Shown: one piece after another, positions 36,963 through 45,081 of the stretch
How positions within the stretch are numbered: the stretch's first letter is position 1
Layout of the letters: every line of letters begins with the position of its first letter
Source: Planctomycetaceae bacterium
GTDB lineage: Bacteria; Planctomycetota; Planctomycetia; Pirellulales; Pirellulaceae
Length of the DNA stretch: 47,737 nucleotides
Assembly: GCA_024638965.1 (NCBI GenBank)
Contig: JAHEJI010000289.1
Span: forward strand, 1-47,737
Direction of reading: 5' to 3'
Program-made: the position numbers and the translations under genes
The notes under the pieces: model-generated
What the model saw: only the letters and a program-made list of their open reading frames with translations
Told to the model about the DNA's origin: nothing
Database searches by the model: none

Positions 36963-37829
36963 ATGGAAACTTCGTTACATCGCCAATTGAAAGAGCGTTT
37001 TCGGCTGCCCGATTCTCAAATCGAGGTCAAGGTCGGGCGTTACCGAATTGATGTCGTTACTGAAGGTCGTTTAATCGAGATTCAGCAAAGCGGCTTATCC
37101 GCGATTCGCGATAAAATAAATCGCCTGCTCGCCGAAGATTATGTCGTGGAAGTCGTGAAACCGCTGGTTGCCCGTAAACGCATCATTAAATTATCGCGAA
37201 AAAACGGGGGCGAAATCCATCGCCGTTGGAGTCCCAAGCGAGCTAACGAACTGACATTGTTCGACGAGCTGATTTACTTTACCCGCGTTTTTCCCCATCC
37301 GAATCTTAAGCTTGTCGTTCCGCTTGTCGAAATCGAAGAGCTTCGCTATCCCGGACACGGTCGCCGAAGACGGTGGCGATCGAACGACTATCTGATCAAA
37401 GATCGATTGTTGGTAAAAATGGTTTCGATGCAGACTTACGATTCTGCCACCGACTTGCATCGGTTGTTGCCACCCGATCTCGAGTCGCCTTTCGATACAA
37501 AACAGCTTGCCGAAAGACTTGGTATTAATCGATACGATGCGCAGCGGATTGGCTACGTCTTAAGGAAAACTGGAAGCGCGATCCAGGTGGGCAAACGAGG
37601 GAACGCTGTCCTTTATGAATTGGTCGAGCCACTTTCCCAGTCAGTTCCCGTCAAACAAAAACTGGTCGAGTTGCCGACGATCGGACCCGAACCAACCGAA
37701 CGAAAAGCCAAAAAATCAAAACGGTCAGTCAAAAAGGCCCCAACCAAAAAGTCGCAACCCAGAAAAAAAACGACCACCAAAAAGCCAGCTCGAGCAAAAC
37801 CGAAAACAAGAAAACGATCTGCAGCTTGA
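36963..37829 (+). CDS. PD-(D/E)xK-like protein with winged helix and histone-H1-like tail
   Basis: 288 residues. Residues 5-68 show a restriction-endonuclease-like core: helix (LHRQLKERFR), strand with D30 (GRYRIDVVTEG), strand with E39-x-Q41 (RLIEIQQS), helix (AIRDKINRLL) and a further strand. D...ExQ is a known variant of the nuclease triad with Gln for Lys. Residues about 80-150 are basic with HGRRRRWRS. Residues 177-222 (DTKQLAERLGINRYDAQRIGYVLRK...) look like a winged helix. The last 42 residues are about half Lys/Arg with Pro/Ala/Thr, like histone H1 tails. Predicted DNA-binding, possibly cleaving. No defence or repair partner is linked. Function unknown. Confidence 0.8.
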   Translation: METSLHRQLKERFRLPDSQIEVKVGRYRIDVVTEGRLIEIQQSGLSAIRDKINRLLAEDYVVEVVKPLVARKRIIKLSRKNGGEIHRRWSPKRANELTLFDELIYFTRVFPHPNLKLVVPLVEIEELRYPGHGRRRRWRSNDYLIKDRLLVKMVSMQTYDSATDLHRLLPPDLESPFDTKQLAERLGINRYDAQRIGYVLRKTGSAIQVGKRGNAVLYELVEPLSQSVPVKQKLVELPTIGPEPTERKAKKSKRSVKKAPTKKSQPRKKTTTKKPARAKPKTRKRSAA

Positions 37830-37900
37830 TGCCATTGCAAAAAACGGGCGCACCTGCCAGGGAGCAGAGCTATTATTTGAGACGATCGTTTGGGCGTGGA

Positions 37901-38674
37901 TTATGCTTCCGCCCTAGCCCGAGCTTCTCTCAAACCGCGACTGAGAATGTCACGCAGCAGCGGTGAGTAATCTTCGAATTTGGCTTGATCTGGTGATCCG
38001 TTGGAGTATTGGTAAATCGCGTCCCGAGGCTTGGTCCCTAGCGAGATCAAAGTCGAACTTACGGTTCCGTGATCGTCGCCACGAACGACCATGCTGGGCC
38101 GACCAGGAAGACCTGGGCCCCGAGCCAAAACTTTGCTGGCAACCGCCAGAAATTTGACGGGAGAGTCCAGCGTCTGAAGCGTTAGCAATCTTCGAGCCAT
38201 CGCCGCTCGCTCATCACGCGGATCATCGACGTCTTTGTCTCCGACAATGCTGAGGCCATACTTCAACTCACAAACTTCCGTGTCGTTGCCCGAATGAACA
38301 ATCCATCCGCATTCCGGATCCGCGATGACTAAATTGACCCCGTCATACTGGCCGGTGTGAAGCTCTTCCAATGCAAAATCGACCGCTTGACGCGCTGAAC
38401 CTGTCCGTAGCATTTCGCGGCAGAGTACACCACGCGAGCGTGGATTTGGCACAACGCCGAATTTTCTTCGACGTACCAAGCCGACAAATAGGCCGTTCTG
38501 ATTTATTCCCAGATAGGTTCCGCCGCTTTTTTGGTCAATACTGGCTAGAACTCGCGGCTTTCCTGATTGAATGGAAGGCGTCGGGCAAACAAACTCCCGT
38601 TTTTCGTCACGGTTATAGGCAACTAAAATCGGAGCTTCTGGGACCAAATGATAGACGACTGCCAGTAGGCTCAT
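37901..38674 (-). CDS. NRDE-family (TANGO2-like) protein
   Basis: 257 residues. The AYNRDEKRE motif at 19-27 defines the family; SGGTYLGINQNGLFVGLVRRR and YDGVNLVIADPECGWIVHSGND follow as in other NRDE/TANGO2 proteins, and GTVSSTLISLG near the end is typical. In most bacterial members residue 2 is Cys, a proposed N-terminal nucleophile; here the codon is AGC (Ser2). Members are linked to haem or lipid handling in eukaryotes, but the bacterial role is unsettled. Lone gene, convergent with the nuclease-like gene. Confidence 0.92.
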   Translation of the reverse strand: MSLLAVVYHLVPEAPILVAYNRDEKREFVCPTPSIQSGKPRVLASIDQKSGGTYLGINQNGLFVGLVRRRKFGVVPNPRSRGVLCREMLRTGSARQAVDFALEELHTGQYDGVNLVIADPECGWIVHSGNDTEVCELKYGLSIVGDKDVDDPRDERAAMARRLLTLQTLDSPVKFLAVASKVLARGPGLPGRPSMVVRGDDHGTVSSTLISLGTKPRDAIYQYSNGSPDQAKFEDYSPLLRDILSRGLREARARAEA

Positions 38675-39036
38675 GGCGATTCACTTTTCCAAAGATCATA
38701 GGGCGAAAGAAGAATAACAGTTGTCAGTAATTTACCGCATAATATCCTATATGACACCCTAAAAAGGGGGGGTGGCGACCAATTTCGGAAGTCCGATTTG
38801 CTGTGAAAACATGAAAAACCAAGTGATTTCGGGTGAAGTGGGCGGGGCGAGCACGCTTTTTTGAAAGCAACCTCCTAGGAACAGGCAAATATTGGTATCG
38901 TTCACATAAGGTTGATCTGATAACAGTAAGTTATCCCGCAGATTGTTCCCGATGAAATATGATACGACAAAGCTTCCAAATCGCGACGTTTGCTGCTACC
39001 TCGACCTTTAGTCCAATCAAGGAGTAGGTGAACTCA
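38675..39036. other. Intergenic region ahead of fabH
   Basis: 362 bases. Features seen: an inverted repeat GATAAC/GTTATC (38919-38935), a short CCCT/AGGG hairpin near 38757-38768, and TATGAT at 38958-38963 as a possible -10 lacking a -35. The fabH ribosome-binding site is at 39019-39024. Confidence 0.45.
38919..38935. promoter_or_regulatory. Inverted repeat GATAAC-AGTAA-GTTATC ahead of fabH
   Basis: Perfect six-base arms, about 100 bases before the fabH start. The same hexamer pair, in the opposite order, forms the hairpin at 20372-20389. A regulator site is possible but not shown. Confidence 0.25.
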
Positions 39037-40083
39037 ATGGCAATCGGAACGACTCCGAAAACTAAACTGGCTCACCAATTCTCGCATCCGAAATTGGCTG
39101 GAATCCGGATTATCGGGACAGGAATGTTCGCGCCGTCCAACGTCGTAAAAAACGAAGCGTTGGGGAAACTCGGCTACGATTCAGATTGGATCGTTCAAAG
39201 GACGGGAATCGAGGCCAGATGTCATGTAAGCCCGGGTGAGGCGACTAGCGATCTATCTTACAAAGCCGCCAAGCAATGTCTTGAGAGAGCCAATATGGCT
39301 CCAGAAAACCTCGACTTAATCATCGTCGCGACGATGTCACCTGATCACTCAACGCCTTCGACCGCTTGTATCCTGCAAGCCAGATTAGGTAGTCAAGCTC
39401 CGGCAATGGATCTGAACGCGGCTTGTTCAGGATTTATGTACGGCCTGGTGACGGGAAGCCAGTTTGTGAAAACTGGCTGTTGTCGAAACGCCTTGATCGT
39501 CGGTGCAGAAGTCTTGTCAAACATCGTTGACCCGGAAGACAAAAAGACTTTTCCACTTTTTGGTGATGGGGCAGGGGCCGTCTTGATTGCGGCAGATCCC
39601 GAATCAGACCCCGAGATGCCCTCCGGAATCCTCGCCCACCGAATTGCGGCCGTCGGTTTGATGGCGGATAAGTTATTGGTGCCCGGTGGAGGATCTCGAA
39701 ATCCCATTTCGCAGGAGGTTTTAGATTCCCGAAGTCACTATTTGCGGATGGATGGCCGCTGCGTGTTTAAGTGGGCGGTGCGACTGATCCCCGATATTGT
39801 CGACGAAATGTTGATCAAATCCGGTCTTGAAATGGATGATCTGGACGTGATCATTTTTCATCAAGCAAACCGACGAATTCTCGATGCGGCGGTCGATATT
39901 CTGGGAGCCGATCCAAGCAAGGTCGTTGTCAATCTGGACAAATATGGAAACACTTCCGCTGCCAGTATTCCAATTTCGCTCCACGAAGCTTTGATTCAGG
40001 GCCGCATCAAACCCGGCTGCAATATCCTGATGGCCGGCTTCGGTGCGGGTCTGACTTGGGGCGCATGCATCTTTCGCTGGTAA
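39037..40083 (+). CDS. fabH: 3-oxoacyl-ACP synthase III
   Basis: 348 residues from ATG 39037; AAGGAG (39019-39024) is 12 bases away. A GTG at 39028 is only three bases from that site and so is less likely. It condenses acetyl-CoA (or a branched primer) with malonyl-ACP to start fatty acid synthesis. The thiolase-fold triad is complete: Cys130 (LNAACSGFMYG), His275 (IIFHQANRRI) and Asn305 (KYGNTSAASIPI). It is not in a fab cluster; the convergent neighbour is a prenyltransferase-repeat protein. Confidence 0.96.
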   Translation: MAIGTTPKTKLAHQFSHPKLAGIRIIGTGMFAPSNVVKNEALGKLGYDSDWIVQRTGIEARCHVSPGEATSDLSYKAAKQCLERANMAPENLDLIIVATMSPDHSTPSTACILQARLGSQAPAMDLNAACSGFMYGLVTGSQFVKTGCCRNALIVGAEVLSNIVDPEDKKTFPLFGDGAGAVLIAADPESDPEMPSGILAHRIAAVGLMADKLLVPGGGSRNPISQEVLDSRSHYLRMDGRCVFKWAVRLIPDIVDEMLIKSGLEMDDLDVIIFHQANRRILDAAVDILGADPSKVVVNLDKYGNTSAASIPISLHEALIQGRIKPGCNILMAGFGAGLTWGACIFRW

Positions 40084-40164
40084 TATTCGTCGCTGGATTT
40101 GTGAGAGTTCACCCGACGATCACTTTGGAATTCCGAATTCCCATTCCGACCTCCGAATTTGCCG

Positions 40165-41733
40165 TTAGTCCAGAACAAAGTCTTCGTCCGCAGCTTCTTC
40201 CCCATACAGTGGCAAATATCGGTAGTAGACTTCGAGGGTCATGCAGCACATGGCAGTGACGTAAAGACGCCCACCGCGTTCCTGTGTGTGACTGGTTTCG
40301 TTATAGAACCAGCTTCCCTCGGTGGGGCCCTTTTTGCTTTGAGACTTAATCAGGAAGTCTCGCATTTTTGAATTCCATTTTTTCCATCTGTCACCACCCC
40401 AGTGTTTCATTACCTGCGTCGCGTAGTAGTTGTAATACATGTTAGCCTTGGTGGGGCTGGTACTTGGCCCAAGTTCGTCAAGGTAGTCGACGCCGTCCAT
40501 CAGGCCCGGTGAGTTCTTATCCCAGCCCATATACATTCGACACAGCAGTCCACAAGCATTTCGAGCTGAACCACCTTTTGAACCCGATCGTGGGGCAACG
40601 TCGTAGCCGTAGTACGCGCCGCTGTTGATTGAAACGCTGTCCAGAAAACGTTCGGCGAGTTTGTAGGTGTGCTTGTTAATATCCAGCCCGCTGATTCTCC
40701 CGCTCTTGAGCGCCATTAATTGCCAACCGACGGCTGAAGTGTCGCCAGCTTGGCCAGGGTTGTATCGCCAACCGCCGCCTACCGAGTCCTGCGCGTCCTC
40801 GATGAAATAGACTGTGCCCTGAGCGTAGGGCAAGAGTCTCGTGTCTTTTGTCATCGCAAATGCTTCGCAGAAAACGATTGCCACAAGGCCGTGGGAGTAC
40901 ATCGAGCCACCTGGTTCGTGGTATGAGAGTCCTCGCCCTCTTCGTTTTGCACGAGACATCAAGAATTCTAATCCCGCCTGAACCTCTTTTTTATAATCGC
41001 CTTGCAGATGCGTTTGGCCGTTGCCAAGAAACGGCAAAATGGCCAAAGCCGTAGCTGCAGAACGCGCTTCTTTAAGACTGCCGGGATTCGGCGAACTGCG
41101 ATGACCTCCAGGGCCGATTCGGTGATCCAGGTTCCAACCGCCATCGGGTAACTGGTGATTCGCGATCCACTTGAGGGCCAAAGCAACCGCTTCCTCGCTC
41201 GCGGCATTGCCGCCGTATTTCCGCAACAGCTTTTCACGGTTTCCATCGGATCGGGCGCCTGTTTCTGCCGTCGAGTCGGAGGCCGTGATCGTTAGGCCTT
41301 CATCGAAATTGGACTCCTCAAAGAACACGTCGCCATTGTCAAACAGCTCTTCGATTTCGACTGCAACGGGTTGTTCGAGGATTACTTCTTCCACTTGCTC
41401 CTGAACTTCGTTATCGAGAGGATCGACTTCCTCAAAGTCCATTTCAGTCAAGTTGATATCGATCTGATCAATCTGCTCCGATGCATTTTCGGCGGCCACC
41501 AGACTGACTGTCTTTTCCTTTTGTGGTGGTAAGAACCAGATAGCCAACAATACGATCAAGGCAATATGAGACACGAAGCTGACCATCCAACTTGGCATCA
41601 CGTTAAAAAACAGAAACTTGTGTGAGGATTCGATTAGTTCATCGTCTTCTTGGTCGTCCGTTTGATTTTGAGCGACTTCCTGCCGTGAAGGCTTTGGATC
41701 ATCTTTGGGACGCGACGGTGAATTCTGGATCAT
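40165..41733 (-). CDS. Membrane-anchored prenyltransferase/squalene-cyclase-repeat protein
   Basis: 522 residues. Acidic, hydrophilic N terminus of about 45 residues, one TM segment (about 50-70, SFVSHIALIVLLAIWFLPP), a very acidic linker (about 80-170), then an alpha/alpha-barrel of the prenyltransferase/squalene-oxidase repeat type: ALKWIANHQLPDGGWNLDH, later GGGWRYNPGQAGDTSAVGWQLMAL and TEGSWFYN. I do not see the DxDD motif of true squalene-hopene cyclases. The architecture is a common planctomycete paralogue group of unknown role, probably periplasmic. Convergent with fabH. Confidence 0.9.
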   Translation of the reverse strand: MIQNSPSRPKDDPKPSRQEVAQNQTDDQEDDELIESSHKFLFFNVMPSWMVSFVSHIALIVLLAIWFLPPQKEKTVSLVAAENASEQIDQIDINLTEMDFEEVDPLDNEVQEQVEEVILEQPVAVEIEELFDNGDVFFEESNFDEGLTITASDSTAETGARSDGNREKLLRKYGGNAASEEAVALALKWIANHQLPDGGWNLDHRIGPGGHRSSPNPGSLKEARSAATALAILPFLGNGQTHLQGDYKKEVQAGLEFLMSRAKRRGRGLSYHEPGGSMYSHGLVAIVFCEAFAMTKDTRLLPYAQGTVYFIEDAQDSVGGGWRYNPGQAGDTSAVGWQLMALKSGRISGLDINKHTYKLAERFLDSVSINSGAYYGYDVAPRSGSKGGSARNACGLLCRMYMGWDKNSPGLMDGVDYLDELGPSTSPTKANMYYNYYATQVMKHWGGDRWKKWNSKMRDFLIKSQSKKGPTEGSWFYNETSHTQERGGRLYVTAMCCMTLEVYYRYLPLYGEEAADEDFVLD

Positions 41734-41951
41734 TCCTCTATCCTTGAAAAGAAGTACGGCAAAGGCGGGATAGCGGCCTTTTTAGTACGATAAGCATACA
41801 CTAGATTCACACTCCATTTTAGCCGCATCCGTGACCCGGAATCCGTAAATTTGGCGCATTTTCACTCACAGTTGCCGGCTTGGCCTGGGGTTCCAGCCGA
41901 ACGGAGGCCGAAGGGATGATCAATCGCCAATCCGCAGTTATCTGACGACTT

Positions 41952-41960
41952 TGGTATAAA
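41952..41960 (+). promoter_or_regulatory. Extended -10 candidate for panC
   Basis: TGG-TATAAA (TG-n-TATAAA form), about 40 bases before the panC ATG; no matching -35. Confidence 0.35.
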
Positions 41961-41998
41961 CCGTGAACCGGAAATACTTTTTGAATGAAAAAAACTAG

Positions 41999-42853
41999 AT
42001 GGGAATCAAAGTCTTAAAAACTTGTACGGAATTGCAGTCGCATGTCCGTAAGCTGAAAAGTGCGAATAACACGATTGGGATGGTCCCAACAATGGGGGCA
42101 CTTCACGCCGGACACTTGAGTCTGGTCAAGTACGCGATCGAAGTAACGGACGAGACGATTGTGACGATCTTCGTCAATCCAACTCAGTTCGCTGAAGGAG
42201 AGGATTTAGACAAATATCCGAAGACATTTGAAGCCGATCTTGAAAAACTGGCTTACCTGAATGTACCAACTGTTTTTGCCCCATCGAATGATGAAATGTA
42301 TCCGCCGGGATGCTCGACACGAATCGTCCCAGCCGACGTGTCGCGACCGCTCGAGGGCGAATTTCGACCAACCCATTTTGGCGGTGTTGTCACGATCGTT
42401 TTGAAGTTGTTAAATTTGACCGGCGCTGACAAAGCGTTTTTTGGCCAAAAAGACTTTCAACAGGTCATGGTCGTCAAACAGATGGTAGCCGACCTTAATC
42501 TCGCCACCGAAATCGTTGCCTGTCCCATCGTTCGTGAATCGGACGGATTGGCCTTAAGCTCACGGAATGTCTATCTTTCCAAAGATGAACGGGTAAGGAG
42601 TTTGGCCCTTCGCAAGACCCTCGGTCATTTCAAAAAGATGATTTCGCTGGGTGAGCGAGACGCCCAGGCACTGATGTCGGAAATGCAACAGATGTTGATC
42701 GATAACGGCGTTTCCAGTATCGATTACGCTGTTGTCGCGAACCCGAATTCGCTCCAAGCGTATGATCAAATAGAGTTTCCCGTGGTCGCTTTGATTGCTG
42801 CCCGCGTCGGGGCCACGCGGCTAATCGACAATTGTCTGATCGAATCGGGCTGA
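41999..42853 (+). CDS. panC: Pantothenate synthetase
   Basis: 284 residues. Joins pantoate and beta-alanine with ATP in coenzyme A synthesis. It is a HIGH-type nucleotidyltransferase: VPTMGALHAGHLSLV near the N terminus, FVNPTQFAEGEDLDKYP, FGQKDFQQVMVVKQMVADL and SDGLALSSRNVYLS, all family hallmarks. The ATG has no clear Shine-Dalgarno. It is followed 45 bases later by lgt on the same strand, probably one transcript, though the functions are unrelated. Confidence 0.97.
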   Translation: MGIKVLKTCTELQSHVRKLKSANNTIGMVPTMGALHAGHLSLVKYAIEVTDETIVTIFVNPTQFAEGEDLDKYPKTFEADLEKLAYLNVPTVFAPSNDEMYPPGCSTRIVPADVSRPLEGEFRPTHFGGVVTIVLKLLNLTGADKAFFGQKDFQQVMVVKQMVADLNLATEIVACPIVRESDGLALSSRNVYLSKDERVRSLALRKTLGHFKKMISLGERDAQALMSEMQQMLIDNGVSSIDYAVVANPNSLQAYDQIEFPVVALIAARVGATRLIDNCLIESG

Positions 42854-42898
42854 ACGCGAAACCTGAGACCATCGACCTAACAAGACAAACAGCCAAAG

Positions 42899-44173
42899 AT
42901 GCAACAAACTTTGTATGTCATTCCGCATGTCGTGTTTGACGGCTGGCTATTTTACGGCTGGCTGGCTATGGGAGCCATCATCCTGGCCTACCTTGGTTGG
43001 AAATATGGATTCGGACAGGAAATGTTCGGGTTTCTGCCAATTTATCTGATTGTCGCGGCTGTTATCTACTGGGTCGTTCCTCAACTTGAAGTTACCGGTT
43101 TCGATAACGAGCCGGAGGGATTGGCCATTCGGGGTTATGGCGTGTTCATGTTACTCGGAATTACGTCCGGCGTTTCGATCGCCATTGCCCGATGTAAACG
43201 CGTGGGCATCAACACGGAGCAGGTTCTTACGATGTTGTTCTGGACGGTCGTTGCCGGCATTGTTGGGGCGCGCTTATTTTTCGTGATTCAGAAATTCGAA
43301 AACTTTTCCGGTTTGCCGCCCCGAGAGTTTATTACGAATGTACTTGATATGACCAAAGGCGGGCTGGTTGTCTATGGCAGTTTGATCGGTGGGGCGATTG
43401 CGGGGGGATTATATATTTGGCGCACCAAATTGCCAGCGCTTCGGGTTGTTGACGCGATCGCGCCGGGGATGGTATTGGGACTTGCGCTTGGACGAATGGG
43501 TTGCTTAATGAATGGTTGTTGTTTTGGCGGCGTTTGCGATCCCGAGTTGCCCAACATTCACTTTCCGCCTGGTTCACCTCCGTACATGCAACAACTGACA
43601 GATGGCGAGTTGATCGGAATTGAAAGCTCGGTTAATTCAGCCGCCAACGATTCACGAGTTGTTACCAGTGTCTTGGCCGGTAGCCCTGCCGAGAAACTGG
43701 GAATTCAAAAAGACGATGTCGTTACAGTTTATCCTCCCGATAGTTTGCTGGTTCGCGCTGTCAAAGAGGATGGGCTGGCTGTCGACGGTAGTGCTACGAT
43801 TCAGAGTCAAAGAGTAGGGTTTCTGGAACTTCCGATCCGCGATTTTCCTGATTATTCGTTGGGGGTTCATCCAACACAGATTTACAGTTCGGTAAACGCG
43901 TTCTTGTTATGTCTGGTCCTGTGGTTTTATTTTCCCTTCCGAAAATCGGATGGAGAGGTATTCGCTTTGATGTTGATCCTATATGCAATCGGCCGATTTT
44001 TGCTTGAATCGATTCGCACGGACGAGCTGGGTGTGTTCGGGACTCCGTTCACGATTTCGCAATGTGTGAGTTTCTTGATCTTGGCCTTGGGTGTTCTGGC
44101 ATTCGTTTATTTTCGCTCCAGAGGTCCCAAAACGGTCGTCGGGGCCGCTGTTCCCGAGGGATTGACGGGCTGA
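42899..44173 (+). CDS. lgt: Prolipoprotein diacylglyceryl transferase with PDZ-like insertion
   Basis: 424 residues against about 260-330 for the family. It transfers diacylglycerol from phosphatidylglycerol to the lipobox Cys of prolipoproteins in the cytoplasmic membrane; several lipoproteins are encoded in this window. Seen: GYGVFMLLGI, TKGGLVVYGSLIGG, the signature-region GRMGCLMNGCCFGG (about 198-211), then VHPTQIYSS (about 321-329) and GRFLLESIRTDE. Between the last two lie about 110 extra residues with SRVVTSVLAGSPAEKLGIQKDDVVTV, which reads as a PDZ-like peptide-binding segment. It also has extra TM-like sequence at the N terminus. The canonical H and N of E. coli Lgt at GGxxFHGG and GNF are Y and C here; such variants are, from memory, seen in other phyla. 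Confidence 0.93.
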   Translation: MQQTLYVIPHVVFDGWLFYGWLAMGAIILAYLGWKYGFGQEMFGFLPIYLIVAAVIYWVVPQLEVTGFDNEPEGLAIRGYGVFMLLGITSGVSIAIARCKRVGINTEQVLTMLFWTVVAGIVGARLFFVIQKFENFSGLPPREFITNVLDMTKGGLVVYGSLIGGAIAGGLYIWRTKLPALRVVDAIAPGMVLGLALGRMGCLMNGCCFGGVCDPELPNIHFPPGSPPYMQQLTDGELIGIESSVNSAANDSRVVTSVLAGSPAEKLGIQKDDVVTVYPPDSLLVRAVKEDGLAVDGSATIQSQRVGFLELPIRDFPDYSLGVHPTQIYSSVNAFLLCLVLWFYFPFRKSDGEVFALMLILYAIGRFLLESIRTDELGVFGTPFTISQCVSFLILALGVLAFVYFRSRGPKTVVGAAVPEGLTG

Positions 44174-44360
44174 CGATAAATGGAGCAAGAATCTACAAAA
44201 ACGTCCATCTGAGCGAGATTTGGCGGCGGGAACATGGTGGATTTGGGCCTTTCGACCGTTACAATTGGCCCTGACCGGCGAAATGGGACGCGCCGGCTCG
44301 ACAGCAATGGAAACATTGTATGGGGCAAGGAACTTTTCGGCGTTTCGAACGTCTGAGCAC

Positions 44361-44942
44361 ATGAACCAATCTTCGGCTAACCAGGATGACCAACGGCTGA
44401 TTGCGCTGACCCTCGAAGGTCAACAGGAAGCGTTTGGGCATCTGATCCGGAAGTATCAGGACCGGCTTTATAACGGCATGGTCCATATTCTCAGGGATCA
44501 AATGGAAGCCGAGGACGTCGTTCAAGATGCTTTTATTCTGGCGATGACTCGGCTGAGCTCGTTTAAGGGCAAAAGCCAGTTTTTCACTTGGCTGTATCGA
44601 ATCGCGTACAACGCAGCGGTGACTCGTATGCGTCGACGTCGGCCGACTGTTTCGCTGCAGGGAGACGATAGTTGTTTGCAGCTCAGTTTGCCAGATGAAG
44701 GACCATCGCCCGAAGAAAGGTTGAGTCGGGAAGAATCGGCAAACCAGCTGATGTTGGCCTTGGGTCGATTAACAGAAGAGCATCGAAGCATTCTGGTGTT
44801 GCGAGAAATGGATGAACTTGACTATGACGCCATATCGGAAATCCTGGATTTGCCGATTGGAACCGTAAGAAGCCGGCTTCATCGAGCCAGATCGCAGTTG
44901 AAACAACAACTCGAAACGATCACCGGTGAAGTCAAAGAATGA
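44361..44942 (+). CDS. ECF-type RNA polymerase sigma factor
   Basis: 193 residues from ATG 44361; the open frame reaches back to 44220, but the conserved part begins after MNQSSANQDDQRL. Region 2 (LIRKYQDRLYNGMVHIL...DVVQDAFILAMTRLSSFKGKSQFFTWLYRIAYNAAVTRMRRRR, described in pieces) at about 20-88 binds core polymerase and the -10; region 4 (LTEEHRSILVLREMDELDYDAISEILDLPIGTVRSRLHRARSQL, in pieces) at about 135-185 binds the -35. No region 3. It belongs to the SigE/RpoE-like branch. The next gene looks like its anti-sigma factor, 139 bases downstream. Confidence 0.94.
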   Translation: MNQSSANQDDQRLIALTLEGQQEAFGHLIRKYQDRLYNGMVHILRDQMEAEDVVQDAFILAMTRLSSFKGKSQFFTWLYRIAYNAAVTRMRRRRPTVSLQGDDSCLQLSLPDEGPSPEERLSREESANQLMLALGRLTEEHRSILVLREMDELDYDAISEILDLPIGTVRSRLHRARSQLKQQLETITGEVKE

Positions 44943-45081
44943 TCAACAAGATAGCGTTCATAATTCAACGATAATTTGAAATCATGTATTGCTATTACGA
45001 ACACTTTTATAAAGGAGCAGTGACGAAAACACGTCTCTTCCAGCGTGAATACTCAACGTCACAAGCTTTAAACTGACGATC

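Noticed and set aside
40165..41733. Squalene-hopene cyclase
   Set aside because: The repeats match the superfamily, but I see no DxDD motif, and the protein has an N-terminal TM anchor with a long acidic linker.
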